Under the pieces are notes generated by a model that worked only from the letters and a program-made list of their open reading frames with translations, did no database searches and was not told the origin of the DNA. From Candidatus Omnitrophota bacterium (GTDB lineage Bacteria > Omnitrophota > Gorgyraeia > B26-G9): DNA of 55,769 nucleotides. Positions 9,086 to 18,296 of this stretch are shown piece after piece. The position numbers and the translations under genes were made by a program. The stretch's first letter is position 1. Every line of letters begins with the position of its first letter. The DNA is taken from positions 1 to 55,769 of the forward strand of contig JAKLQT010000198.1 in the NCBI GenBank assembly GCA_022013205.1, given 5' to 3'.

Positions 9086-11014
9086 GTGATTGCTCATATG
9101 CATAATACAAAATTTTTTATTAAAAAAGAAAAGGCAAGAGAAAATTTGGCGGTATTTTTTTTAGTTATTGCTATATTAATTTTTACACTTCCTTTGATGT
9201 TTAATATTGATAAAGCATTTACTTTTTATCAGAAAAATTGCGCAAATAATTTTCAAGATCTTTATTTTAACGGTTTTTTTTACCGTAACACAATCCTGAA
9301 TAATAACCAGCTCCCCCTATGGATGCCTTTTCGAGAAGGAGGAGCTTATGGGGTTGGTATTCCAGGTGAAATTTCTTTGAATCCGTTATCAATATGCATA
9401 TTGATTTTCGGCGTTATTAAAGGATTTAATTTAAGCTGGTATATTCTGTATATTATTGGTGGGCTTTCGATGTACTATTTAACGCGATTTGTTTTGAAAT
9501 TCAATTTACTTGGGGCCCTGTACTCTTCTGTTGTTTTTTCCATGAATGCGTTTTTCCCGCTTAAGCAGCTCGAAGGATTTATATATGCCAGGGAAACAAT
9601 TTTATTGCCGCTTTTAATAGCGTTTTTTATAAAATCACAGCAAAAAAATAAATATATCTTTTTTACAGCCTTAATTCTGAGCTTGTTTTTCATACAAACA
9701 GGCTTATATTTTTGTGTCGTTATGCTATTACTTTTTTTTATTACCACTTTTGAATCTATTAAAGTAGGGAGAAATAATGAAGTTATATTAAAGAAAAGAT
9801 ATTTCATTGTTATTTCAATGAGTTTAATCTTAGCATTGCTTTTATCCCTGCAGAAGTTATTTCCTCTTTTGGAAACAATGCGAATTAATTTAGAGATAAG
9901 CGGGGCAATGTATAAAAGCACAGTTTTGAATACGCTTTCCTTAAGTGAATTTTTTGAGTATCTTACTATACCGAAAAATTTTGAATCAGATACTATGTAT
10001 GTAGGATATCTGCCTGTTTTACTGTGTTTATTTTCTGGAATAATTTATTTTAAGAAAATGAGGAATTGGCTGTTTATGTTATTTATATTTATAATATTGT
10101 CTTTGGGGCCTAATCCTTTCTATGATTTGCATTATTTTTTGTCGTATTTGCCGGGATTTAGATCAATAATTGAATCAGCTAAATATTATGCTTTAGTTAT
10201 TATTTTTTTAATTAGTCTAATAAGCGGTGCGTTTTTTTTATTGCTTACGAAAAAATCCTCTAAACTAATAAAGTTTTTATTTGTTGTTTTATTAGTTTTG
10301 ACTTACGGTGACTTGTTATGGGCTAATAGCAGATATTTTAATTTTTTTAAAACTGAGATTATCCCTAAAGTTCAGCATAGTTCTTTTTTTCAGGTACAGT
10401 TAATTAATGTTAATAAAGATGATGTAGGTACTCAATCCGTAATTCCAACCGCTCTTTATCAAAAGGGTATTGGCAGTATTGATTATACCTATGTAGACAA
10501 AAAGCGCCTTTTGGATGGAGACGGTATCCCTGAAATTATTAAAAAAGAGATTCAGGTCACCCCTAAGTATTTTTTGTTGCCGCAGTATGCTTTTTTAATT
10601 CCGAAAACAGGATTCTTTTTTGTATCAAATGCTTATTATAATGGTGAAGCATTTTTTCTATCGGCGCAAAATAAAATGAAGTCGTTATCAATTACGCCTA
10701 ATGTAATAAAGATACGAGTAGAAGTTGCTAAGCCGGATTACCTGATTATTAATCAAAATTATTCAAAATGGTGGAGATCGGATAATTTTGAGTTAAAGAA
10801 TTATAAAGGTAGGATTGCTATATTTGTAAATAAACTGGGCAACAATGAAATATTAATTTATTTTATGCCGATTAACTTCTATGGGGGATTAGTAATTTCT
10901 ATTTTTGTATTGATCATGTCTGTATGGATATTTTTCAAAAAAGATTTTAGTAGAAAAACATATTATTATGTTGAAGAAAAGAGATGTAAAAACGTTACTG
11001 CGTGTGGGCAATAA
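9086..11014 (+). CDS. YfhO-like polytopic membrane protein
   Basis: A 642-residue protein with about 12 hydrophobic helices in the first 420 residues, then a soluble domain of ~180 residues and a last helix near the C-terminus. The first loop, FYRNTILNNNQLPLWMPFREGG followed by an ISLNPLSI segment, is typical of YfhO-like GT-C proteins. YfhO family members are linked to glycosylation of lipoteichoic acid and other surface polymers. The C-terminal YSKWWRSDNFELKNY segment matches the family's W-W-rich terminal domain. GTG at 9086 or ATG at 9098 could be the start. Its last 47 bases overlap the next radical SAM gene, implying coupled expression. Confidence 0.75.
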   Translation: MIAHMHNTKFFIKKEKARENLAVFFLVIAILIFTLPLMFNIDKAFTFYQKNCANNFQDLYFNGFFYRNTILNNNQLPLWMPFREGGAYGVGIPGEISLNPLSICILIFGVIKGFNLSWYILYIIGGLSMYYLTRFVLKFNLLGALYSSVVFSMNAFFPLKQLEGFIYARETILLPLLIAFFIKSQQKNKYIFFTALILSLFFIQTGLYFCVVMLLLFFITTFESIKVGRNNEVILKKRYFIVISMSLILALLLSLQKLFPLLETMRINLEISGAMYKSTVLNTLSLSEFFEYLTIPKNFESDTMYVGYLPVLLCLFSGIIYFKKMRNWLFMLFIFIILSLGPNPFYDLHYFLSYLPGFRSIIESAKYYALVIIFLISLISGAFFLLLTKKSSKLIKFLFVVLLVLTYGDLLWANSRYFNFFKTEIIPKVQHSSFFQVQLINVNKDDVGTQSVIPTALYQKGIGSIDYTYVDKKRLLDGDGIPEIIKKEIQVTPKYFLLPQYAFLIPKTGFFFVSNAYYNGEAFFLSAQNKMKSLSITPNVIKIRVEVAKPDYLIINQNYSKWWRSDNFELKNYKGRIAIFVNKLGNNEILIYFMPINFYGGLVISIFVLIMSVWIFFKKDFSRKTYYYVEEKRCKNVTACGQ

Positions 11015-12002
11015 AATAGCGGCAGCCCGGCTGCGAAAAAGAATGCGCCTAATTACGGTTGAATTTGCCTTGACTTATCGGTGCAACCTGCAATGTGGTT
11101 ATTGCGCACAGGTGCATGCTGAGGAATTCCGTCATATCAAGGCTCATGACCTTTCATTTGATCAGGTCAGGCAGGTGATGGATAATCTGGATTTTCTTGG
11201 GGTAGAAAGGGTTAATATTTCAGGGGGGGAACCTTTGCTGCGTGAAGATATTGATGATATTATTACGATTGCCGCAAAAAAAAAGTTTTTCCTCACCCTG
11301 GTTACTAATGGTATGTTTGTTTATAAGCACTTAAAGGCGTTAAAATTAGTTGACCTGCTTAGTATTAGTCTCGACGGGACAGAGCAGACTAATGATTATT
11401 TCCGGGGCAAAGGGAGTTTTGGCCTTACTTTTAAAGGGATTCATGCGGCGCATGAGGAAAACATTCCATTTGTCTTATCCGCGGTTGTTACGGCTAAGTT
11501 TACAAGAGAAGATATCAATTTTTTACTTGAACTCTGTGAACAACTGAATGTGCAGTGTGCTATTGTACCGATGATTTCATTTGGAATCTGTGCGGATCAA
11601 ATTAAAGAAGTAAAGCAGTTTAAGAATGTTGTTGCAAATGCCTATGTTATAAAAGACATGTTTAGTTATCTTAGAGTGCATAGGTTACGCCGTTTTTTGA
11701 TTGGCGGAGATTATTGGTGTAAGGCTGTGATTGATTATTATAGTAATAATAATAAAAAGCAAAAGCGCTGTATGGCAGGATGCTTATTTTTTAATATAAA
11801 GGCTAATGGCACGGTAACTGCGTGCAGTCTTAGTGCTGATTCACTTTTTGCCGCAAAAGCTTATGAGCATGATTTTCTCGACAGCTGCTCGGGCAAAATA
11901 CCTTCTTTTAATTGTTTGCGTTGTTTATGCTTTTCGTATTATGTCCTTAACTGTATGGCAGATGGTGAGTTGAGAACATTATGGACAATGTTCAGAAGTT
12001 AA
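10968..12002 (+). CDS. Radical SAM protein with C-terminal cysteine cluster
   Basis: A 344-residue radical SAM protein. The cluster motif CNLQCGYC is at C39, C43 and C46; ISGGEPLLREDI is the SAM-binding GGEP loop, and LVTNGM and LSISLDGTEQ are later barrel strands. The C-terminal part has KRCMAGCLFFNIKANG, VTACSL and FNCLRCLC, cysteines suited to auxiliary clusters as in SPASM/twitch proteins of the PqqE/MoaA type. The start lies 47 bases inside the YfhO-like gene. An alternative start at the Met before RLITVEF would remove the overlap but would lose a basic N-terminal helix. Substrate unknown. Confidence 0.85.
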   Translation: MLKKRDVKTLLRVGNKIAAARLRKRMRLITVEFALTYRCNLQCGYCAQVHAEEFRHIKAHDLSFDQVRQVMDNLDFLGVERVNISGGEPLLREDIDDIITIAAKKKFFLTLVTNGMFVYKHLKALKLVDLLSISLDGTEQTNDYFRGKGSFGLTFKGIHAAHEENIPFVLSAVVTAKFTREDINFLLELCEQLNVQCAIVPMISFGICADQIKEVKQFKNVVANAYVIKDMFSYLRVHRLRRFLIGGDYWCKAVIDYYSNNNKKQKRCMAGCLFFNIKANGTVTACSLSADSLFAAKAYEHDFLDSCSGKIPSFNCLRCLCFSYYVLNCMADGELRTLWTMFRS

Positions 12003-12079
12003 GTAATATTATAATTGCTTTTTTGATTTTGGCTATTGTTGTTTGGAAAAAGTCAAAAGCAAATCATAGGGGATCATAA
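11981..12079 (+). CDS. Possible 32-residue single-helix membrane protein
   Basis: An ATG at 11981 opens a 32-codon frame ending in TAA at 12077-12079. Its stop shares one base with the ATG of the next gene (TAATG), a common coupling arrangement. The peptide begins MDNVQKLSN, continues with a hydrophobic stretch (IIIAFLILAIVVW), and ends in a basic tail, so it looks like a single-span membrane peptide. It overlaps the upstream gene by 22 bases in another frame. The ribosome binding site is weak (GTGAG about 10 bases upstream). Real or chance cannot be settled from one sequence. Confidence 0.35.
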   Translation: MDNVQKLSNIIIAFLILAIVVWKKSKANHRGS

Positions 12080-13596
12080 TGCTTATAACATTTATACATT
12101 CTGAATTACAGGCTCTAGGTATTGAGTATCTTTCGGCCATATTAAAAGCAAAAGGATATCGTACTGAATTTGTTGTTGATCCCTGTTTTCAGTTTCTAAA
12201 TAAGCAGGGGGCAATACTTAAATTCATGATGAGATTACGTAAAAAGATTGTTCAAAGTGTTTTGGATAAAAACCCGGCGATGGTTGCTTTTTCGGTTAAT
12301 GCCCGTAATGGACCATGGGCTCAAGAAATGGCGCGTGAGATTAAAAGCCTTTCTGATGTGCCGATTGTTTTCGGAGGGATTCAGCCCACATTGGTTCCGG
12401 AGGCTTTTTTAAGAGATGATGCTGTCGACTATGTTATTCGGGGAGAAGCAGATCTGATTTTTACCGAATTAATAAAGAGATTAGAGCAAAATCTACCGTT
12501 AGATAGTGTCGATGGCTTGGTTTATAAAAATAAAGGAAGAATGGTGTCTAATCCTTTGGGAGTACCTATTAGTGATCTCGACGCGCTTCCTTTTGCTGAT
12601 AAGGATATTTTACCGAATTGGTTTAATAAAAAACTATATCGTATTATCACCAGTAGAGGATGTCCAGGCCAATGTACATATTGCTGTGCTCCCATAATTA
12701 ATAAGCTTTACAGTGCTAATACTTCGTCTATTCGCCGGCGTTCATCTGGAAATGTTATCCGTGAACTTGAAGTTGCCCGGGAAAGGTTTAAAATAGAAAG
12801 GGTTTTTTTTGAGGACGATTTGTTCACCTTTGAATATGAATGGGTTGAACAATTTTCGCTTGAGTACAAACGGCGAATTAATCTTCCTTGTCTTGTTCAT
12901 GCAACTTTAAATACGCTTACTGAACCTATGATCAGGTTGCTGGAGCGGATGCAGTGTGTTATTGTTGAAGTGGGAGTGCAGAGCCTGAATCCTGTTATTC
13001 GCAGCGATATTCTAAAACGCTATTACTCCAATGATCAAATACGTGAGGTTATTAAATTGCTGCGCCAACATGGGATTTGCTGCCTTTGTGATAACATTAT
13101 AGGCCTGCCGAAGCAGAATGAAGGCGATCTGGTTAATATGGTAAAGTTTTATAATGAGCTTAGGCCGGGAAAAATTGAAATTCTTAAGCTGGAATATTAT
13201 CCGGGAGCGCCGATTGTTAAGCAGGCAGGGCTTTGTGAAAAAAAGCAGATGGCTCTTTGCCAAGGCCGGCTTATTGTCGCTTCGCAGGATAACCGGCATT
13301 GTATAAAAATGATGCAGCTTATCGGCCTATCGTATATTATGCCCAGGATGCTTATCAGTTTTTTATTGAAATATAAATTATATCGATGGTTCTTGCCGAT
13401 TTCTGATGTAAATCATTTTAATCAATTGATATATTATTGTTCGGCTGTGTTTCGTAAAGACAGGCGAAAAATATTAATTGGGCTGCGTTTGGATGTTGTT
13501 CATAAATTCCGCTACATTATGGAGAAGGTATTTAGAAACCAAAAGTGTAAACCTGATCTGCATAAAAAAAGGAGAACTCTCCTTCTAAGGGGATAG
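12079..13596 (+). CDS. B12-binding-type radical SAM protein
   Basis: A 505-residue protein of the cobalamin-binding radical SAM class. The N-terminus (MLITFIHSELQALGIEYLSAILK) and the GGIQPTLVPEAF and YVIRGEADLIF segments form the B12 domain. SRGCPGQCTYC (C195, C199, C202) binds the Fe-S cluster, and VEVGVQSL and IIGLPKQ mark the later barrel. It is a paralog of the proteins at 24795 and 26393, which share the LG-EYLS-YLK opening. The C-terminal 90 residues are basic with hydrophobic patches, as in HpnJ-like enzymes that work on lipids at the membrane. An AGGGGATC ribosome binding site precedes the ATG. Substrate not predictable. Confidence 0.87.
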   Translation: MLITFIHSELQALGIEYLSAILKAKGYRTEFVVDPCFQFLNKQGAILKFMMRLRKKIVQSVLDKNPAMVAFSVNARNGPWAQEMAREIKSLSDVPIVFGGIQPTLVPEAFLRDDAVDYVIRGEADLIFTELIKRLEQNLPLDSVDGLVYKNKGRMVSNPLGVPISDLDALPFADKDILPNWFNKKLYRIITSRGCPGQCTYCCAPIINKLYSANTSSIRRRSSGNVIRELEVARERFKIERVFFEDDLFTFEYEWVEQFSLEYKRRINLPCLVHATLNTLTEPMIRLLERMQCVIVEVGVQSLNPVIRSDILKRYYSNDQIREVIKLLRQHGICCLCDNIIGLPKQNEGDLVNMVKFYNELRPGKIEILKLEYYPGAPIVKQAGLCEKKQMALCQGRLIVASQDNRHCIKMMQLIGLSYIMPRMLISFLLKYKLYRWFLPISDVNHFNQLIYYCSAVFRKDRRKILIGLRLDVVHKFRYIMEKVFRNQKCKPDLHKKRRTLLLRG

Positions 13597-13597
13597 G

Positions 13598-13825
13598 CCC
13601 GGATTAAGTTACTTTTTAAAAAGCAGCCAGTATATTAAAACAAAATCGCTTGTTTATTTGAATATTAATACCATTTGTGATAACAGAAAAAGGGATTTTA
13701 AGATATGCAAAAATTGTATCTATAAACTTTTCTTTAAGACTGATGACGGACAACTGCGTTGTAGAGGAACCGGGGCAGATGTTAGCGATTGGCTTCTTAA
13801 TGAGTTTAAAGTGCCGAATAAGTAG
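13598..13825 (+). pseudogene. 3' remnant of a fifth COG1964-like radical SAM gene
   Basis: The gap between 13596 and 13916 is not empty. An open frame without a start runs to TAG at 13823-13825 and reads GLSYFLKSSQYIKTKSLVY, then NTICDNRKRDFKICKNC, then LRCRGTGADVSDW. This lines up residue for residue with the last ~70 residues of the protein at 15503 (GLSFFKKNNRYLKTNSF, TTCDNHKIDYKITRNC, LRFRGTGADMCD). It is therefore the C-terminal end of another copy, cut off next to the stop of the upstream gene. The 90 bp after it show only an AAGGAAT ribosome binding site for the next gene. Confidence 0.85.
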
Positions 13826-13915
13826 ATAGAGATGTTTTTTAAGGGAAAAACAAGGGGATATAATTTGTTTTTAATAAATAATTCTGGTATTTATCTAAGG
13901 AAGGAATAAATAATA

Positions 13916-15493
13916 ATGAGAAAAAAACTGCTGTTTGTGCGATGCCCCAAGTATATGTGGCCGTGGGTTAATGAATCAGATAACTTTCTTCTGCCTTTGG
14001 GGCTTCCTGCGCTTGCCGCGAGCTTACGGGTTAACATTAAGGACCTTGAGGTGAAAATAATTGATTGTGCTCCTCTTAAGATCGGATGGGAGAGGCTTGC
14101 GCAAATGGTCAAAGAAGAAAACCCTGATTTTATCGGAGCAGGAGAAGAGGCATTATACCATCACGAAGCAGTCAAACTTTTTCAAATTGCTAAAGGATAT
14201 AACAAGCATGTAGTTACAATTGCCGGGGGCCATTATTTTTCCTGGATGGTTGAAAAAAGCCTCAGGGAGTATTCAGTGGATATCATCGTTCGTTTTGAAG
14301 GAGAAGAAACAATTGTCAGTCTTATGGATGCTTTGCTCAATAATCGGGATTTATCAACTGTCGAGGGGATAGCTTTTAAGCGCGGGGAACAGATTGTAAA
14401 GACTTCGCTGCGGCCCTATATTAAAAATCTCGACGATCTTCCTGTTCCGGCCTTTGATTTAATGCCGATGATGGATTACGCGAAAAAAGGTATTTTCTGG
14501 CCGGTTAGTGCGACGATTGAAGGTTCACGAGGGTGTATCGACACCTGCAGCTACTGCGCGTTGTGGACATATTGGGGAAACCAGAAAAAACATGATATCG
14601 AAAATGGAGAACTGGAGGTGACGCCGTTTTACAGGCAGAAGAGTGTGGCGCGTGTTATGGAAGAGGTGGACATCTTATGCCGCAAATATAAACGCCGCCT
14701 TTTACTATGGGCAGATCCTACTTTCAATGTAAATCCGAAATGGACTAATGAACTATGTGATGAGATTCTTAAGCGGGAGTATAAGGTTGAGCATTGGGTA
14801 TTTCTACGTGCTGATTTTGCCTTGCGCGACGCGAAACTGGGAGTTTTAGATAAAATGGTCCGGGCAGGTTTTGTCCATCCCTTGTTTGGTGTTGAAAGAA
14901 GCTGCGCTCAGGAGTGGACACAGCTTAAAAAGCACAACTATAAAAAAGATAGTGTTCGGGAAGTATTTCATATCCTTCGCGATAAACATCCTGAAGTTTT
15001 CAGGCAAGCTACATTTGTGACCTCTTTTCCTTTTGATACAGAGAAATCAATGATGAATTTAGCAAAGTACGCGATAGATATTGATTGTGATTTTCCGGTA
15101 TTTCATCCTATTACGCCAACCCCGGGAACCTATCTTTATGAAGATATGGTGAAAGAGAACTATCTGGAAGAAAAGGATCTTAAAGAGGCGTATTGGGAAT
15201 ATCCTCTGTTAAAAAATGACAATGGGCTTACACGGAAAAAAATGGCGGAAATTAATAGAAAAATTCAAATAATTTCTATTTTTTGTAATCCTAAGACACT
15301 ATTAAAAGGAATTTTTTCGCCTTATGCTGGTAAACGTTTTAGATATCGTGAAGTTTTAAGAACACTTTTTTTAAAAGTTATGGCAATAATTTCGCTTATT
15401 TTTAAGGAGAAGGTATTAAGAAGGAAAAATAAGGGGCCGATACCGCGTTCACTTTTTTTTATTTTAGAGAAACCGGAATGGTATGATAGCTGA
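13916..15493 (+). CDS. B12-binding-type radical SAM protein
   Basis: A 525-residue protein. The N-terminal half carries the B12-domain pattern (LPLGLPALAASLR, NPDFIGAGEEALYHHEAVKL, VVTIAGGHYFSW, FEGEETIVSLMDALL). The cluster motif follows in EGSRGCIDTCSYC (C207, C211, C214). The ADPTFNVNPKW and VHPLFGVERSCAQEW regions belong to the barrel. It is not closely related to the paralog set at 12079/24795/26393, so the locus contains more than one B12-radical SAM subfamily. It sits directly upstream of three COG1964-like genes, nine bases before the first, so joint action on one substrate is plausible but unproven. Confidence 0.87.
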   Translation: MRKKLLFVRCPKYMWPWVNESDNFLLPLGLPALAASLRVNIKDLEVKIIDCAPLKIGWERLAQMVKEENPDFIGAGEEALYHHEAVKLFQIAKGYNKHVVTIAGGHYFSWMVEKSLREYSVDIIVRFEGEETIVSLMDALLNNRDLSTVEGIAFKRGEQIVKTSLRPYIKNLDDLPVPAFDLMPMMDYAKKGIFWPVSATIEGSRGCIDTCSYCALWTYWGNQKKHDIENGELEVTPFYRQKSVARVMEEVDILCRKYKRRLLLWADPTFNVNPKWTNELCDEILKREYKVEHWVFLRADFALRDAKLGVLDKMVRAGFVHPLFGVERSCAQEWTQLKKHNYKKDSVREVFHILRDKHPEVFRQATFVTSFPFDTEKSMMNLAKYAIDIDCDFPVFHPITPTPGTYLYEDMVKENYLEEKDLKEAYWEYPLLKNDNGLTRKKMAEINRKIQIISIFCNPKTLLKGIFSPYAGKRFRYREVLRTLFLKVMAIISLIFKEKVLRRKNKGPIPRSLFFILEKPEWYDS

Positions 15494-15502
15494 GGTACAA
15501 GG

Positions 15503-16873
15503 ATGAATCCTGAAAAACTAACTGATGTAACTGTAATTAGAAAAACAAAAAGCCGATGTGTTGAATGTGGAAAGATTGTCGATGCAAGCGTTTTGCAAAG
15601 ACAAGGTAAAATATTTCTGGAGAAAAAATGCCCGGTTCATGGGGATATGCGGGTGCTTCTTTCTGAATGTCCTCAATACTATAAAAAATTGGATTCATAT
15701 TTTTTTTCAGTAACTCCGGATGAATTGAAACGCTGGGCAATGGAAATTGATATTACGTTTCGTTGTAATATGAAATGCCCAATTTGCGCGTGGGGCAATG
15801 ATTTTAGACAGAAAATGTCTCAATTCCCTGAACCGACGATTGAAGAAATTGTTAATTTTTCAAAAAAAAATAAAATTAAAACCGTTCGTCTTTCCGGAGG
15901 TGAACCTACCTGCCGCGATGACCTGGTAGATATTGTTAGAGCTCTTAAGGCTATAAACAAAAGAGTGATAATTAATACAAATGGGGTTAAGCTTCATGAT
16001 TATGATTATGTTTCGAATCTTTATGATGCCGGGGTCGATACAATTAATGTTACCTTTGATGGATTCAGCAGAGAAACAGAGGTGTTTTTAAGAGGGGATG
16101 ATTATTTGCCTTATAAGCTAAAGGCCTTGGATAATCTAAAAACAATGCGAATACCTACAGGCCTGAATATCCGTATAATGAAAGGAATGAATGAGAATCA
16201 GATTAGTAAAATCATTGATTACGCGGTTGCGAATGACCATATAAAACTGTTAAGTTTCGGAACAGTTGGCTGGGTGGGTAACGCGCGTAATTGGCCCGAT
16301 GATAAATATTTTATGCCGGACCAGTTAATTGATGCTATTACTCAGCAGACAGGCAATCAAATCAGGCGTGAAAGTTTTTATCTGTTTCAAAAATTGTTTA
16401 TCGCGGTTGGTTCTTTTTTTAATCAGCGGTGGTGTTTTTATGATTCGGCATCTATTATGCTTTTAAAAGAAAAGGGAACGTACGAGACAGTTGATAAATA
16501 TATTGATTTACGGAAAATTGAACGGTACCTGGATTCTTACGTGCGATTATATAAACGGAATATTTTCATGGCTAAACTTTATTTATTTTTTGCGGGTATT
16601 CTGAGCATAAGACATATAAGGTCAACCAGGTTGCTAAAAGAACTTATGGGTAAAGGCTTGAGTTTTTTTAAAAAAAACAATAGGTACCTCAAGACAAATT
16701 CTTTTATATACCTCAACGTTAGTACTACTTGTGATAATCATAAGATTGATTATAAGATAACCCGGAATTGTATATTTGGGATGGTGTTTAAAGGTAAAGA
16801 CGGGATTCTAAGGTTTCGGGGTACAGGAGCAGACATGTGTGATGCCTTAAATAACGGGCCTCTTCCATTATAA
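15503..16873 (+). CDS. COG1964-like (MJ0619/Tes-type) radical SAM protein, copy 1
   Basis: A 456-residue protein. Residues 19-47 form a metal-binding knuckle (C19xxC22 ... C43PVHG), followed by the cluster motif CNMKCPIC (C88, C92, C95), the SAM loop SGGEPTCRDD (131-140) and NTNGVK. This domain order is that of the archaeal MJ0619/tetraether synthase family, where the N-terminal cysteines hold a rubredoxin-like iron and the enzyme joins lipid alkyl chains. A hydrophobic stretch near residue 355-370 and a conserved tail (TTCDNHKIDYKITRNC, then FRGTGADM) follow; the tail is shared with three intact paralogs and one remnant. Tes is longer, about 500 residues. Lipid chemistry here is inferred from family only. 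Confidence 0.82.
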   Translation: MNPEKLTDVTVIRKTKSRCVECGKIVDASVLQRQGKIFLEKKCPVHGDMRVLLSECPQYYKKLDSYFFSVTPDELKRWAMEIDITFRCNMKCPICAWGNDFRQKMSQFPEPTIEEIVNFSKKNKIKTVRLSGGEPTCRDDLVDIVRALKAINKRVIINTNGVKLHDYDYVSNLYDAGVDTINVTFDGFSRETEVFLRGDDYLPYKLKALDNLKTMRIPTGLNIRIMKGMNENQISKIIDYAVANDHIKLLSFGTVGWVGNARNWPDDKYFMPDQLIDAITQQTGNQIRRESFYLFQKLFIAVGSFFNQRWCFYDSASIMLLKEKGTYETVDKYIDLRKIERYLDSYVRLYKRNIFMAKLYLFFAGILSIRHIRSTRLLKELMGKGLSFFKKNNRYLKTNSFIYLNVSTTCDNHKIDYKITRNCIFGMVFKGKDGILRFRGTGADMCDALNNGPLPL

Positions 16874-16916
16874 AATTTAAAAATTAAAATTGGAATAGAA
16901 AAAAGAAAGCGGTGAA

Positions 16917-18266
16917 ATGCAAGTAAGAGCACAGGAAGACTACAAAATTATCAGGGAAACCCAAAGCATTTGTACTCAATGTTATTCAACTATTAAGGCA
17001 AGTATCGTTGAAAGAAATGATCATGTGTTTTTGCGTAAGGAGTGCTCTGAACATGGTATTTTTGAAGTTCCTTTTGCTTTTAACTCTGAGTTCTATAGAT
17101 TTTTTCAGGAAAAAAGTTTGCCGTTTATGTGCGGGATGCAGTCGCAGTCTGAAATAGAAATTGTTGTTACTTACCGGTGTAATATGCGCTGCCCAATCTG
17201 TTATTGGCAGAAACATAAAGATAAATATGAACAGGTTGAACCCTCTTTAGAAGAATTGGAGCAGTTCATCAGTAAGTATAGAAAAAAAACCTGGCGATTT
17301 ACGCTTACAGGCGGGGAGCCGACTTTGAGAGATGATCTGCCGGAGATTATCTCTATGCTGAAGAAACACGGTAAAGGGATATCAATTAATAGCAACGGCT
17401 TGCGTTTAGCGGATTTTGCCTATGCTCAATCCCTTAAAAGAGCTGGAATTGATAGAGTGAATATGCAGCTTGACGGATTTGATGAGGAAATCGAACGCTA
17501 TATGCGCGGGGATGATTACCGGGCTACTAAACAAAAAGCGCTTAATAATCTTAAGGAGCTTAATATCTGTACCGGAATAAACGCTGTAATTTCCCGTGAT
17601 TACGGGAAAAATCAAATCAGCCAATTGATTGATTTTGCCCTAAAGCATGAATTTATAAAATCAATAACCTGGCTTAGCCTGGTTTATCCCGCGGGCAAAG
17701 AGAAATATAACCCGAAGAATTTTATTATGGCTAATGAGGTTCTTGATTTTATACAAGAGGAGACAAAGGGAAAAATCACAAAACACAATTTTTTGATTCT
17801 CCGTAAACTATATTTGCTTGCCGCGTATTGTTTTTCCCGGGGATGTTGCCGTTACAGTTATATGTATATGTTAATAAGGAAGCAGGGGCATTATGAAGGA
17901 ATAGACAGGTATCTTGATTTAAAAAAAATAAACAAGTTTCTGGACATATGTCAGGGGGTTTTAATAAAGAATAAACTTTTAGGAAAAATATTTTTTCTAA
18001 GTGCTATGCCTGTTGTTCTACTTGTTTGTTTTCGCTCTGTTTCCTTGTTGAAAGAGTTCTTTTGTCGAGGGGTATCTTTTTACCTGCGCGGGAGTTCTTA
18101 TCTTAAACCTATTAATTTTCTCGATTTCAGGGTGGTTACAATATGTGATATAAACAATTTTGACTCTGTCGGAAAACAGTGCTGTTTTGGGATTGCTTTG
18201 AAAGATGATAAAGGGTTATATCGAGATACGATTAGAAATGTTAATCTAAAAATATCTACTTCTTGA
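16917..18266 (+). CDS. COG1964-like (MJ0619/Tes-type) radical SAM protein, copy 2
   Basis: A 449-residue paralog of the neighbouring gene with identical spacing: knuckle C19/C22/C43 with SEHG, cluster motif CNMRCPIC at C88/C92/C95, SAM loop TGGEPTLRDD, and INSNGLRL. The barrel is followed by a hydrophobic segment (FFLSAMPVVLLVCF) and the shared tail, here TICDINNFDSVGKQCC. Relative to copy 1 the CxxC...CPxHG knuckle has CSEHG instead of CPVHG, and the TCRDD after GGEP has become TLRDD. It lies 43 bases after copy 1 and 30 bases before copy 3, suggesting a tandem expansion. Substrate unknown. Confidence 0.82.
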   Translation: MQVRAQEDYKIIRETQSICTQCYSTIKASIVERNDHVFLRKECSEHGIFEVPFAFNSEFYRFFQEKSLPFMCGMQSQSEIEIVVTYRCNMRCPICYWQKHKDKYEQVEPSLEELEQFISKYRKKTWRFTLTGGEPTLRDDLPEIISMLKKHGKGISINSNGLRLADFAYAQSLKRAGIDRVNMQLDGFDEEIERYMRGDDYRATKQKALNNLKELNICTGINAVISRDYGKNQISQLIDFALKHEFIKSITWLSLVYPAGKEKYNPKNFIMANEVLDFIQEETKGKITKHNFLILRKLYLLAAYCFSRGCCRYSYMYMLIRKQGHYEGIDRYLDLKKINKFLDICQGVLIKNKLLGKIFFLSAMPVVLLVCFRSVSLLKEFFCRGVSFYLRGSSYLKPINFLDFRVVTICDINNFDSVGKQCCFGIALKDDKGLYRDTIRNVNLKISTS

Positions 18267-18296
18267 AACAGGTGATAAAAGTATAGGTAAAAAAAT

